Both the position numbers and the translations under genes were made by a program. This document shows, piece by piece, positions 47,885-61,000 of a stretch of DNA of 64,000 bases. Positions within the stretch are counted from its first letter, which is position 1, and each line of letters opens with the position of its first letter. This DNA is from Coccinella septempunctata (taxonomy: Eukaryota > Arthropoda > Insecta > Coleoptera > Coccinellidae), in the NCBI RefSeq assembly GCF_907165205.1, contig NC_058193.1, positions 35,229,521-35,293,520 on the forward strand, given 5' to 3'. Below the pieces are notes generated by a model. It did not search any database. It saw nothing but the letters and a program-made list of their open reading frames with translations, and was not told the origin of the DNA.

Positions 47885-48612
47885 ATGGCAAATTTCTTTA
47901 CTAGGGTCTTAAAGACTTCGTTTCAAAAGAAAATAGGTAAAATTATGACAAAAACCCAATGCTTATATATAAATATAAATGATTTTGTAGGCCCCTCATT
48001 CAATTTTTTTCGTCTACTAACATGTGAATCTGGATCAGTATCTGCAATCCCTCCTATAATTAAATTCACACCACAATTATCAAAAATCGAAAATAATTGG
48101 ATATATCAGAGAAACGAAGATATAAGGACGCCTTTCAATTATGGACATAAAATAGAAATACCAAGAAATTTTATTCTACCCCTAGTTGAAGATCCTTCAG
48201 AAAATAAGTTAGTTATTGAACCTCCATCGGAGAAAAATGACAATTCAATAGAAGCAGCCAGGTTAATTGTGATAAGACGTCAAAAGATGAAAAACCATAA
48301 ATTGAAGAAGTTGAGAAAAAAACTCAAATTTGTGAGAGCAAAGGTAAGGATGACAGAGGTGGAATAATTTCAATTTTGAATGAAATATGAGTATATATTT
48401 CAAATGGCAAATTTACGAAGATACTAAATATTATTTTGTAGATTCGTCAAAAAAGAGAACTAAAAAGGGAGAAAGAATTCCAAGAAACTCTTATACAGCA
48501 ATGTAAAACAGCTGAAGCTTTTTCAGCCGAAGAATATGTAGAAAGTAGAATTAAGAAGTACCAAGAAGCCTTAAGCTATGTACCAAAAGAAACAAGTTCT
48601 TATGCAAATTGA
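47885..48612 (+). CDS. AURKAIP1: Mitochondrial small ribosomal subunit protein mS38 (AURKAIP1)
   Basis: Exons 47,885-47,936, 47,991-48,343 and 48,442-48,612 give 191 residues. The C-terminal block IVIRRQKMKNHKLKKLRKKLKFVRAK followed by IRQKRELKREKEFQE is the mS38/COX24 signature, a long basic helix at the small-subunit mRNA site of mitoribosomes. The N-terminus (MANFFTRVLKTSFQKK) looks like a mitochondrial targeting peptide. The first intron is 54 nt, a multiple of three without a stop, so retaining it would add 18 residues. The second join is phase 0 and restores the helix. Poly(A) signals follow the stop at about 48,614 and 48,640. It converges with the coiled-coil gene on the other strand. 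Confidence 0.85.
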
Positions 48613-48676
48613 AAATAAATGTAATGCATATGTATAATAAAATAAAAACCGATAATTCAAATATTTATTAAAAAAA

Positions 48677-51600
48677 TTATCTTGTAACAGACGTGAATAA
48701 CCTAATAAGATTCGGATGATCTTTCAAGATATTTACAAATGATTTAATGCGGTTCGATGTGAATTGTCTGTCACTCTCATTAAAAAATTGCATGTTTGAA
48801 TCACCCATAATCACCTTGGGAGTCTTGATTATTCCATGCTTTTCCTCTTGTTCCCTCTGCACCTTGGTGTGTATTGTAGATTTAGGTTTATCTGAAAAAT
48901 ATTTCAATATTGCCCATAATCAATCAGTTTTTGGGGTAGCTGAACATTTTATACTATTTACTTCATGAGTTCATGACCTTCAATACTTGTCTCACAATTA
49001 CTATTAAGTGGAGTCTTCAACTTTGATGAAAGACCACAATTATCTTATGGATGGAACCCAGAGTGCGGACATAGTATTATTTCGGATTATAACCTACCCT
49101 TATTACTGCTGATTTTCTTTGACCTATACGATTTAGTCTTCGTTTTCTTGGATTTGACAGGAAGCTTCTTGAATTTTTGCACCTCTTCCTTGGATTCTAA
49201 ATCGTCGTCCTCCTCTCTCTCGTAAATGATAGATCTGCCAGTGAAAGCAATCGATATTCTTCTGGGAGGTTCAATTATATGTTCAATTTCCACATCATCT
49301 TCCTTAGGATGTCGACCTTCTGTAATCTTTGTTATCGCTTCTTCTGAACTAGTCTTATAATTCAAGATGTTGCAGTCTGATAAGGCACATTTTATGTCCT
49401 GACGTAACTGTTTAGATGGCAAGACCGAATCTCTTTTCTTCAGCACTTCCACCGAATCTGTAGTCATCGTAAGTCTGGAATGAAAAGAATCGCAGATTTA
49501 CGAGTATGATGTGAATGTGAAACTCGCCAAGTTGTAGAAAAAAAAATCTGCTGTATGCATAAGCACTGGTGGATGCTATATACTATTGGTCAATCATTTG
49601 GATATATACTCACTTAGAGGTATTTCTCTGCGGTTCATGCTCCTCTTTCAATGGTCTTACGTCACTTATAGATCCAATAACTTGATGCACTTTGGTTTTG
49701 ATAACGGAATCTCTTGTTTCAATATATAATCTTGATTCGGTGTCAATTGGTGGAATTTCTTTTTCTTCAGACAGATTATCTGGGAAATATTGGGTTGAAT
49801 GATGAGAGTGAATAATTTCATACATAGGGTTGAATTTAGAATAATGAACTGGTACTTGGGACAATGCAATGGAGGAATTTCCTCACCCACTGTGTACATT
49901 TCTTCCTCTCGCAGTTTTACTTTTTCGATATCTTCACTTTTCAAGGACGATTTTCTTCTGATGATGCTTTCTTTGAGAACTTCCACGGAATTCTTGGCGC
50001 TTATTAGAGTTTTCCTATTTTCTTCCGAGCCGATGTGACTAAAATCTATGGTTTGAATTATGTCTTCCGGTTCGACTGGTTTAAGGGACGCCCTCCTGAG
50101 TTTCTTGTCTTTTTCCATTGACATCATCGAAGGTTTATCTTTTTCCTTCATCGAGAAGTGGACGCTTGACTGGTAGGAAACAATGGATTTCCTTTTTTCT
50201 ATATACCTGTTATGAAATAGAGATGAAGGTTCTTTTTGGAAACGTATTTCACTAGTATCAATCTAGCATCGATAAAAAAAATTTTTTCTTATAGCAAGAT
50301 AAGAGACTTCTTCACTCACTTTCCATTGTTATCTTTCTTCTCGTTAAACATACACGACTGACAAGGCTGCTCCAAATGATCCATAACGTTCTGTACATGT
50401 TTGGTCCACAACATGTTATTCTCCTTGATCGTTATCCCTTGCGAAATCATGTTCCTGAAATCTTCCCTGACGAAAAGTTGATCGTTGTAGTAGAAACCAG
50501 GGAGGAACTGGCCCATCGATAATTCGCTTTCGCTTATTTCCGGCTGTTTTAGGCAGTCGTGACCGTCTTTGACTTTCAAAGATGAACCAGTGGAATCCGA
50601 TATGGCTGGTGTTTTGTCCCACAAGTAGTTACGATCGTGGTCATCGTCTCTGTCTTTGGGTACTTCAACCTGCAATTGAAAGGCGTTAGTGCCTAATATG
50701 CCTCGCCTCTTTCAGGAGATCCACCGGATGTTTATGTGTTTACCCTATATGACAGAGTAAAAGTATACCTTCGATAAAGCATCCGTGAGTTCAAACACCA
50801 TAAGTTTCTCGGCGGATAAAAGGTACTCGGCTTGCTTTGGAACGGATTTTAGAGCAAAGTTGATGAACTTCTGGAACTCTTTGATAATTTCCAGTAGTGC
50901 CTCCTCCCTCAATTCCACCTCTTTCTTGTGCTTGTCTCTCTCGGCTTTGATCCTAGCTATCTCCTCATCTTTATCGCGAATGATTCCGCTCAGTTCGTGG
51001 ATTTCTTGCGTAAACTGCTTCTCAGTGGTTACCTTCTCGAAGCTGCATTTCTTTCTTTCCATGCATATCAGATACATCATGTTCGCCAAATTTTTACATT
51101 CCAGATCGTGTTGAAGGGCCTTCAGTTTCTCCCTGCACTTTGTTTGCTCCTTCTGTATTTCGAAACGGGCGTGGATGTCCGCTTTTCTGTAATTCAATCA
51201 AATTTAAACTAAAAAACATGAAGTTAATGTTTTATTTCTATCGGTTTGGAGCTTTTTGGTTAAAAGTGTATCTGTATGTTCTTGATGTATGTATTTCATC
51301 ACTATTCACTTTTATATCTCTAAAAATTGTATCTTACTGAAGTTGCGCTTGGAAAGCTTTTTTCATGGCCGCCTCCAATTCCTCCAAGTTGGCAGAAGAT
51401 TTCACAATCATTACTTCGCTAGTTTTCGAGATTTCTTCCTCCATTTTAGCCAGATAATGCTGCTCGAGTTCCCTGGCCTGTTCTTTCAGTTCATCCTGGA
51501 GGTGTAAGTAATGCCTCATCTCCATTCCTTTTATCTCTTCTTTACAGAGACCCTCCATTTCGTTTATTAGCTCTAGTCTCTGTCTTCTGAACACTTCCAA

Positions 51601-52167
51601 CATCCTAGCTTGCACTTCGGCAATGGCTTCCTTTTTGGAAGTTTCGCAAAGCAATCTCAGTGTTCTATCTTGTTCCTCCATTTCTTTGCTTTTCTCTATT
51701 TCCACCTGGTTCCAAAAGAGTTTCTCTATTTTCAACCCGATATCTAGAAGGAAAATTCATCTACTGATTTTTATATTGAAGAAATGATTCAAAAAATAAA
51801 TGTTTATTTGAAATTTCTTCCATGATGTTGTTTCATAAATTTCCTTACCCATAATTCCTTGGTGTGTCAAAGCCCTGATATGCTTCGAAGTCAAGGGTGG
51901 TTTGAGGCAAACTTTTCCTATCAATAAGTCACTAGGGGAAGTCCACAAGTCCCCGCCCATGGGCCCTTTCAGGGGCGGTTCCAGTCCAAAATCTTCTAGA
52001 AAATTGGGATCGCAATTGCAGAAAATTTTCTGAGCTAAATCTTCTCCGAAATTTTTCTTAGCGTCTGATATTGTCGGTGCTTCCATGGTTTGGAGAAGCA
52101 GCAAACGCTTCAAGATGTAGTTGCTTCTTGTCATTCCGAGGTCTAGAATATGGGTGGTGTTTAGCAT
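48677..52167 (-). CDS. Uncharacterised coiled-coil protein, ~880 residues, seven exons
   Basis: Exons on the minus strand: 52,167-51,849, 51,743-51,338, 51,186-50,769, 50,669-50,320, 50,206-49,614, 49,474-49,098, 48,891-48,677. All have GT-AG borders. Phases agree everywhere except inside exon 5, where the frame must shift near 49,850-49,890; a tiny intron of 38 nt or one of 83 nt would fit. Exons 2 and 3 encode long coiled coils (EEQDRTLRLLCETSKKEA, KDEEIARIKAERDKHKKEVE). The part from exon 4 on is low-complexity, acidic/basic and Ser-rich. The HQGIMDIGLKIEKLFWNQVE stretch vaguely recalls the C6orf163 coiled-coil family. Function unknown; a cytoskeletal or ciliary role is only a guess. Confidence 0.7.
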
Positions 52168-52824
52168 TTATCAGTTAGTTTGGAGATACCTACCGGTCAT
52201 TTTTGAAGAGGAAATTTTGAACAAACAAAATAACACAAAATGCCCTCGATCTGTCTTATATTTCAGCACTCTATTCCTGTCATATTATCTCATAGATGTC
52301 ATTATCTCATTATTTAAATTGTTATCAAATTCCAGAAAATGCGCCACCCATTTTTGCGTTATATCATTTTTAAACTTGTAAGAATAACAGGAATTTAGTG
52401 AGATATCTGCTCTTGCGTTTAACATAGACGTAATATTCTATCTGCGTGTTATCCATTATGTGGACACGCTACAAATCGCAATTTTGAAGTTATCGAACTC
52501 AATTTATGAGTTTTGAACTCGGCTCGAATTTGAACTGTAGAACTGGGACTTAATCTTGTTTCTTGAAGGACTTTGCAAAGGAAAAGTACAAAAAAACACA
52601 TCTATCGATAAAATTTCAAAATTCTAATCAATCATTCATTGTACATTAAAAGTTAATAAAAAAATAACAATAACAGACATTCTGGAGCTCTCACTTTGGC
52701 AGCGCTGCATACCTCTCCATGGCCTTCTCACATTCCCGACTCCTTATTGGTCACTGATGACCCCACTTATGGTGAATACTTTTACCTTCATATACGTAAC
52801 CCGTTAAAATTCACATTAAAAAAT
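52168..52824. other. Intergenic between Rab3GAP2 3' end and the coiled-coil gene start
   Basis: 657 bp holding the 3' UTR of Rab3GAP2 and the promoter of the coiled-coil gene, both on the minus strand. In-frame TGA TAA lies immediately upstream of the coiled-coil ATG, supporting that start. Nothing else is seen. Confidence 0.5.
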
Positions 52825-55800
52825 TCAATCATCAAATTGTGCCATTAACTGTTCTATTGCTTCGAAAAGAATACTAGCTAATTTATGCTCGTATTTATCT
52901 TCATCCAAGTTGGCAACTGCCATTCTTGTTAAACGATACATATCCCTAAGGGAACTTTCTGCAACCCAATCCTTATTCTGGAATGTTAAAAAATTAATAA
53001 ATTTCAAGGGAAATTCTCGAGTCTTCCTATTTGTAACAAAATCAAAAGTGTCCTCTTCTTGATCATCATATTCATGAGATTTTTTCGTCTGATAAATTTC
53101 AAATGACGAAAAATTCCGAAAAAAGTACATCTTCAGACAGGACTCGAATTCTAAGACAAGTGACCATTTTGGGTGGATAGAACCTGCACTTCTGGAAACT
53201 CAGTGGTACAGTACTTGAGCGGCAGTCAAGAGGTCATGGGTACAAATCCCGTCAGGAGAGATACTTTTTTCAGAATTATCAAATTGAACAATTCACCTAC
53301 CAGGTCTTGAATCCATCCGGTAATAGCAGGAGTAAGATAAGTGTGTACTGTACCGATGTTTGGAGACTTTCCCATGTATTTATACATTCTCTTTCCAGCG
53401 ATAATCAGAAGATGCCTTCCAAGAGTGTGCTTATCTTCTATAACACACATCATGTCATGTGCGATGGTATCGTAACCGTGGACGAATAACTGAACGTTTT
53501 CATGGATCCTCAAAACGTCCAGTTTCAATTTCCATATCGATCCCAGTAACTTGAACTTAGACATCCAGTCAGAGTGTTCCCTGAAGTAAACCTCTCCGTC
53601 TTTGGTCGTGATAGATTCAACACTGGAACTGATCATTTTCTTCAAGAATTGCAATCTAGCTGTTGTCATTCCACTGTCTGTTCTGCTAAAATCTACATGA
53701 GGTCTTTCTTGAAAATGGTGGAAAAAAACGTTGATCACTTCGACGTCAAATAGGTTTTGCATTGGTTTCAATGCTTTAACGCCAAACCGACATAGCATGT
53801 GGAACACTAAACTCAATTCGTAATGGGCAAGAAGAAGTTCGTAGTTTATATTTGTTTGATAGATGGCTAATTCAACTAAGGGCTGCCCGCCATTCTCCCA
53901 TAACGGTTCAAACTTTAAAGGTGTTTTCGGTACATTATACATTTCTTGAACTATATTAGTGAAAGTGTCTAAGTAATCTGTGCAAATCTTTAGGAATACA
54001 GGGATTTGTACATCTGATAGACCAGTATCTTGTATACATAATCTCAACTTTGGAACCTTTCCAACTTTATTTATCAATTTGATAGTGTTTTCAAAAAGAA
54101 GGTTCATATGTGTTTTCCAAACTAAATTGAACAAGCCTAATTTCACGAAAAAATTTGGCATAGCTTTAAGGCATGATATGCAAGCTTCTAAATAATGAAG
54201 GTTCTGTATATCCTTTTTCCATTCCAAAGCATATTCCCAACACATATTTGCCAATATCATTCCAGAGTCTAAACTGTACGGCCAATGGACTTTTATCGTA
54301 TTGAAGTCTTTGAAAAGAGTTTCAGTTTCGAGGAAATCGCGTTTTTCCTTTGGACAAAGCATATCCAAATCTTCCTCCTTCGAATCGGGGACTTTGGAAA
54401 GTTTATCTCTTAAAGTGTCATTTAGAACAATCAGTTCTGGCTCAATCCCAGTCATGGTCAACCACCGGGATACCAATTCACTAACAGAACCTTTTCTTTG
54501 GAGTACAAACTTGAGGCTTATATCCAGCTCATGGCTTAGCTTAGGAAGAGTGCAATATTTAGTAATGACAGGTTTCTTGACTATCAACAAGTTCAAAAGC
54601 GATACATCTTCTAGTTTACCTATGAGCATGGTCCACTCAACATTTTCTTTGGACCATATTTCTAAATCACTGTCATCTAATGCGATGTCAGATCTGCCTG
54701 AATCATACTCTCTTTCGATTTTGTAAGCGATATATTTGCAGGATACAGCGGCTGTTAGGGCAGGAAACGGTTTGGTTGAGTTGAATATAATTTCTCTTAT
54801 ATCTTCCCAATAATATCTTAAAGAAATCTTTCTAGGAGAAGTGTCTACTGCTATTTTCAAGAGGTGATATAAGATGTTTGTGAGATTATTGACTTCATTC
54901 TCTAAATTTGAAAAATCATCCAATGGGCGGTTCACCCAGTACATTATGAGTAGTTGAAATATGTCTTTGGTGTTTAAATTACTTTTCATAACTTCTTCCC
55001 TAAATCTCTCCAGGTTTTTGCATTTTTCATTATGTTTACTAAAAAGATCTTTGCAAAGAATGTAGACTGTGTTTTCATCATATTTTGCCATTAAATTAAT
55101 TTTTGAATCAACAGTTAAGTTGAAAATTGTTAAGGATTCGATTATAGACAGTGAATTGTCATCTGCAAAATTCACTCTTAGATGTTGCTCTTGAGGAACT
55201 ATGTTGTTAAAGAGGTCCTTCAGATAGGTTATTTCTTTTTCTCCAAATTTGAGGATGGGACAATTATCTGCATGCTCATCCTCGTCACTTTTCATATAAA
55301 TATAGAAGTTCAGAAAGGAAACAATATTTTTCACTTTAATTTTGAAGGAATTCTCAGGTTCATTACAATTTTCTTCGCCAAGATTATCTAAGATATATAT
55401 TGCACTCTCCAATAAAATATCTATTGGTAAATTCTTTGATTTCAAGAGTAGCTCAATCAATTGAATTTTCATCTCCATTGTATCCATTTCTTTTATTGTA
55501 TTGAGTGTTTCAGACTTGAGACACTTATTGACAGGTTTTTCACTTTGTATCATCTCTCTTAATCTTTTGTATAAATGAATATCTCGAGCTTTCTTACTAC
55601 TTTCGTCATTCAAAGAAAAGTGGAAGGGAATCATGATTTCTTTCATTTTGCCATCATTGTCTATCAATAGAGTAGTGAACTGACATGCGTATTTTGATTT
55701 TGTCAGTTGAGTGAAACCCATCAGACTGTAGTTTATATAGACAAGTCTACTGTGTTTTGATGCAGAAAATGTGGCTATTTTCAAAAATTGTTGGGTTGTG

Positions 55801-57553
55801 AAAATCTCCAATGTCCCCTTTTTAGGAGAGTAGATAACTAAGAAAAGGGCAATTTTTCTGTTTCCCTTATTAGAACCGGAATACCTATCATCTTCTACTT
55901 GAACGAAGGAACACTGAGCATCTCGATAGCCCTTCAGGATTTTTAAGGCTATGCCTTTTTCGGTATCAATGATGATGACACGGCCTAAACTGTCAGAAAT
56001 TGCAGCCAGCTTATGGTCCGATGTCAGGATGATAGAGTTGGCTGAGCGTTGTAAATCGCATAAACCAAATCTACAACCCATTGGCTCTGCAGGATGCTGG
56101 ACAGTGGAGGGATGTTTCTCAGCTTGTCCACTTCCAGTTAGCCAGGTTCTGCAGAATGAAAAGTTCTTCATAATGATCATCATCTCTTGAAAAATTTTTT
56201 GATTGTTTCATAAACAATAAAATTTTCATTTCTCAGAACAAAAGGACAATTGGCAATGAAAGCAATGTTAATTGTGGGAATGAAATAATGAATGAAAACC
56301 ATACAGCTAAATACACTTTTTAGCTAATGCAAGACTGAACACATCTCATTGGAAAAACACATAAATTACTTACGGAAGAGCTGATTTCAACTTGTTAGCG
56401 ACTATTTTAGCTACATCAATCAATATGGCTTGATTAGTTCCTTCAGTGGCGAAATGAAAACCCAAGAAAGGTTTGCTACCAACAGCCATAACAAGAGTAT
56501 GATTAGGGGGCACTGAACTGAATTTGGTTTCGAATCCACCACATGTTGATGCAGCAAGTAAATTGTCGTAAGGATTCGAAATTGACAGACCAACAACGGC
56601 AATGTCTTTAATGATAGCCTGATCCTGAAATTCCCATTTCTTTACCTCCATAATTGGTTGATCATAATCGAAGAGTTCACTGTTGGCTTGTGCTAAAAAA
56701 AATTACATTACTGGTGTTTAACATCCTATAGACAACCTATTAGTAAAATTCAAATATCAAAAACTCTATTCATTATATTTCTAACTGAGGAATGAATATA
56801 TGTATGTTTATTAGGTTCTGCTTTTGGAGGTCTAATGGAAATTACCCCTTGCTAATTGTGCTCTATTGGTTCTTAATATTGGGATGAATTGCTTCCCTGC
56901 AATGAAGCACACAACTGTTTTATATTGCACATAGACTTCTTCTGGACGCACAATTAAGGCTATATCTGATCTAGGACTATGCTGTGACCGACATTTTATA
57001 GAAACTATATGTTCATTGTGAAATTGTTCTTCGTAAATTAGTTCACATGTTTCCAAATAAGCACGAACATATCCAGACTCAAAACCAACAAGAATGCATG
57101 TCCAATCTGGAAGGATCTAGAAGGAAATAGTATATTCTAGATTTGAGAATTAGTTAATTATTAAGAAGAAATTTCTCTAAACTCACGTTTGAACTTTTAC
57201 TTTGTCCCACTATAGGTAGACACAAAACCGATGTTATATTATCAACTTCATGTATTGTACCAGAATGAGTAATCTGAAATATACTCGATGAAGAAGACGA
57301 GTCCCATTTTGATGTTACTATAACCAGTTTTCTTCCCTTACAAAAAACAATTATATCCCCTGAAGGGGAGACAGATAGGAGGCATTTTTGTAGCCATGAC
57401 TCGGTACCTAGGAAAAGAGCTTATCAACATCAAACCCAAATATCTTCATCCAGAATTAGAATTACCCGTATCTTTCTCATCATCATGAAACAGAAAATTT
57501 CTGATTTCATCAATATCAGGAATATTTCCCAATAAATTAATTTGGCATGACAT
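52825..57553 (-). CDS. Rab3GAP2: Rab3 GTPase-activating protein regulatory subunit (Rab3GAP2, p150)
   Basis: Non-catalytic subunit of the Rab3GAP heterodimer, which regulates Rab3 in exocytosis and also acts as a Rab18 exchange factor and in autophagy. Exons on the minus strand: 57,553-57,466, 57,407-57,187, 57,116-56,846, 56,692-56,374, 56,148-53,301, 52,977-52,825. Phases agree, giving 1,299 residues (human about 1,393). Landmarks: SWLQKCLLSVSPSGD, LPDWTCILVGFESGYVRAYLE, ASTCGGFETKFSSVPP, AVGSKPFLGFHFATEGTNQ, MGCRFGLCDLQRSANSIILT, AISDSLGRVIIID, KGYRDAQCSFVQVED and FLVIYSPKKGTLEIFTTQQ. One exon of 2,848 nt carries most of the protein. The start MSCQINLLGNIPDIDEI resembles the family N-terminus. 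It is divergent from KAT7. Confidence 0.95.
53178..53269 (+). ncRNA. tRNA-like element (tRNA pseudogene or SINE head) in the last Rab3GAP2 intron
   Basis: On the strand opposite the gene: a B-box-like GGGTACAAATCCCG with a 5-bp T-stem (ATGGG/CCCGT), a 5-bp anticodon stem CTTGA/TCAAG with loop GCGGCAG, and an A-box-like GTGGTACAGTACTTGAGCGG. A T6 run at 53,264-53,269 could end Pol III transcription. The acceptor stem pairs poorly, so this is more likely a tRNA-derived repeat than a working tRNA. Confidence 0.45.
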
Positions 57554-58093
57554 TCTAACAATTGCAACTACAATAAACCTTACGAGATTTTTTTTTCGAT
57601 GAAAGTTCTAATTTTTTATTTTTTTTTTATTTTTTTCTATTTGAACATTATTTTGTCTTTGTCATAGAATACATTAATACTATTAATACAGATTTACAAC
57701 GACGAAAAATTGAAAAAATTGTATGTAAATATGTCAAAATTCAAGAAAACATCAGCTGTTCCCTTCTGTTTCAAAATCAGAAAAAGAAGAAAATTATTTA
57801 TTTTTCTTAAATATTTCCGCAAGTTGATCTCTGATTTGATTGAGTTATTTTCTACTTGAAAGGGAATTATTTTAGTGAATTTGTTTTCTAAACACTGATA
57901 GAGTCGAGGCTGTACCGTAGATAGAGGGCTGTACTATATCCTCCTCTATGGTTTTATATATTAGTGTTCTGTGGCTATTCCAACATAACCTATTTTGTCA
58001 GTGTCAGTGTCAATTATTTGACAGCATAATAATAAATAAACTGAGGCAGTTAGTCAAGTGTTGTATTTTTGGTGGTTCCATTCTATTCACATA
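57554..58093. promoter_or_regulatory. Divergent promoter region Rab3GAP2 / KAT7
   Basis: 540 bp separate the two ATGs on opposite strands. There is a T-rich tract near 57,590-57,640 next to Rab3GAP2. No TATA box stands out. Confidence 0.5.
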
Positions 58094-61000
58094 ATGGAAG
58101 ACAACAAAAAGGTAAATTATTTATTAACATGAAGTAAATTAGTTAACCGGTAATATTTTTTCCAGCAAGCTTCTTCTACAGAGTCATCTTCTGGCTCGAC
58201 CAGTGATTCTTCTAGCTCCAGTTCTTCTAGTAGTGGAAGCGAAAGCTCTTCCTCATCAGATTCTGATTCTTCCTCTTCTCAAGCGTCGACAAAAGTTTCA
58301 GAGACAAAGAAATCTACACCTGTCCAGAAAAATGTAAAACGTAATTCAGACACTGCAAAACAACCGCAGTCGAATCTTAAACAAGATAATAAACCCTTGA
58401 CTAAACAGAAGCCTGTGCTTCCAAAGCCTTTAAAACCTACTGTTAAGATTGAAATTTCTTCTACTGATGATGAAGAACTTCATAAACCAGGTAATATTTC
58501 AAAACATTCCACCAAAAAGAAAACTATAACAAAGCCAAAACCTTCTACCCCTTCTGGAAATGTGAATAAAACAGAGCCTTCAAGAACCCAACCCAAAACA
58601 CAGCAACCATCTAATAAACCCTTTGGGAAATCCAATGAAGTATCAAAGAACAATCAGCATAAGTTATCATCTAACACAAAAGTTTCCGACAAAGATGATC
58701 CCAATAAAAAAAAGAGTATCTTTTCTCCTGAAAATAGTTCTGAGGATTCAGAAGGTACATCTAAAGTTATATCCACACAGAAACCTGTGAACAAAGCTCC
58801 CAAAAGGTTTCCTCCTAAAGTCCCTGATCAAACTGTTAAAAAAAATAAAAAACCACAGAATCACCAAATTGAGAGTAACTCTGTCAGTTCAGAGGATAGA
58901 TCCTCTTCAGATTCGAGTAGCAGTGATACTGATAGTAGTGAACCATCTATAAAAAAAGTTAAGAAAAATGATCCTAAACCTAAATCATGTAAGCAAAACC
59001 AGAACAGTAATACAGATTCTGAAAATGATACGAATGACTGTAAAAAAACGTTGAGAAAATCAACAAGGTCTGCAAATACCAGAAAATCAAAACATGTGCT
59101 AGGAAAAAATGTCTATTCAGACACGGATTCTGATACTGAGAGCACAAAAAGATCCTCTAGTCATTCTCCAGTTAAAAAAGCACCAGTAAGCAGTAAAGGA
59201 AAGGCAAAAAAGAAATCAGACAATGCGGAGAATAAATCTAGAGCAAATGATATTCTCATTGAAGAAAGGACATGCCCTTTGGAAAGTTGTAATAGTTTGG
59301 GTCATATTTCTGGTAAATTTGCAAAACATTTTACTTTAGAGGCATGTCCAATGTATCATAATATGTCTCCAAGTCAGTGCAAAGAAGAGAGTATTGAAAG
59401 GAAAAAGAGAGAAGATAACAGGAAGAGAATATTGGATATATTTAAGAAGTCCCAAAAGGCTACAATTCTTCAGGAACAAAAGCAAAACTTACAGCAAATC
59501 AGAGAAGCAAGGTCAAAATTTGAGTATATTCTCCCAGACGAAAGTAAAACATCGGATACCAACAGAGAACCTATTTTAGATGGTTTTGTACCTGACTATG
59601 ATTTGAAGCTTTTCAAAGACGCACAGGCTATTGCCGCAGAAAAAATCGAAGAAGATCTCAAGACTCAACCTCATACAAAGGCAACTAAATATATAGAAAT
59701 GGGAAAATACGAGATGGAGGTTTGGTATCAGAGCCCCTACCCAGAGGACTTCACCAGATTGCCCAAACTGTACATATGTGAGTTCTGTTTGAGGTACATG
59801 AAATCTCGAACTGTCTTGATGAGACACATAGTAAAATGTGTGTGGAGGCATCCTCCCGGTGAAGAGGTTTATCGCAAAGACAAGATTAGTGTGTGGGAAG
59901 TCGATGGGAAGAAGTATAAGCAGTACTGCCAGAATTTGTGTTTGCTAGCAAAGTTTTTCCTAGATCATAAAACGTTGTACTATGATGTGGAACCATTTTT
60001 GTTTTATGTAATGACAATCTATGATACAGAAGGATGTCACACAGTTGGATATTTCAGCAAGGTGAGGGAGATTCATTGTGAACTAGCTTTACTCTGCTTG
60101 ATTTTACTCAACATCTCTACTTTTGTCTGCTTTATTACACTTGACTTGACTCTACCCTACTGTACTATTTTTGTGGTCTAAGCCCTTCCCTGGAGAGCAA
60201 ATAGGTCCATGGATTACCCAAAACCAAGAGACAAAAGTTGATAAAATGCAAAAAAAGTAGTATGTAGTATATAGATTTTAAAGAAATGCGGTATTTTGTA
60301 TGTCTTTCTGGGATACTAGGGCGAGTATGAGTGCGAGAGAGTGAAGTAGAAACCGAGGTAAAAACGCACAGTATTAGAAAATAGTATAAAAAAGTGAATA
60401 CAAATTTTCAACGTCGGATCTTCGGTACCCGGATGACAGCTCTTTATGAGCTTCCATACTTCACCCTAATTGTTTTAAAAGACATATCAGGTACACATTG
60501 CGATTTATCAATTATCGGTTGTCGGAAAAGTTTGCGTCCAGCAGTTTTTGGAGTTCTGGCCTCGTCAATTGTGTCCGTTGCAGGACCAGTAGCCTTTGCC
60601 CAAAAGAATAGGTCAATCACATCTGGGTGCAGCTTAATCAGCAGCCGGCTAGAGATAGGAGAGGACTATTTGGGCGTCTGCGGTGCAGGAGCGTCGCGAC
60701 GGGTCGACGACCCGAGCTATCGCGGCGTCTGGCCCGGCCGTCGCCGACAGGTGGGGCTGAACTGGTCTGGGATGCGGCGACGGGTCGGAAACTGCATGCT
60801 AGAGCTCTGTTCGATGCCCGAACTGGGATCTCCAACGGGCATCCCCGTTCTCCATTCATATTTCATCGGTTCGAACCGAAAATTCGACAGATACGCTGGT
60901 CAGCGTAAAATTTGGCATCAGGTTGACTGTGTTGGAAGCGACAATGCTTCTTTGCTTTGCATTTTGGCTAGACAGTGCGCCATTCCCTGATCTGCTTGGT

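Noticed and set aside
53307..54726. Plus-strand ORFs inside the large Rab3GAP2 exon
   Set aside because: Antisense shadows of a strongly conserved coding exon.
60394..60990. 198-codon plus-strand ORF in KAT7 intron 3
   Set aside because: Composition is irregular across the GC-rich patch and overlapping frames are open on both strands. No domain is recognised and KAT7 splices across it.
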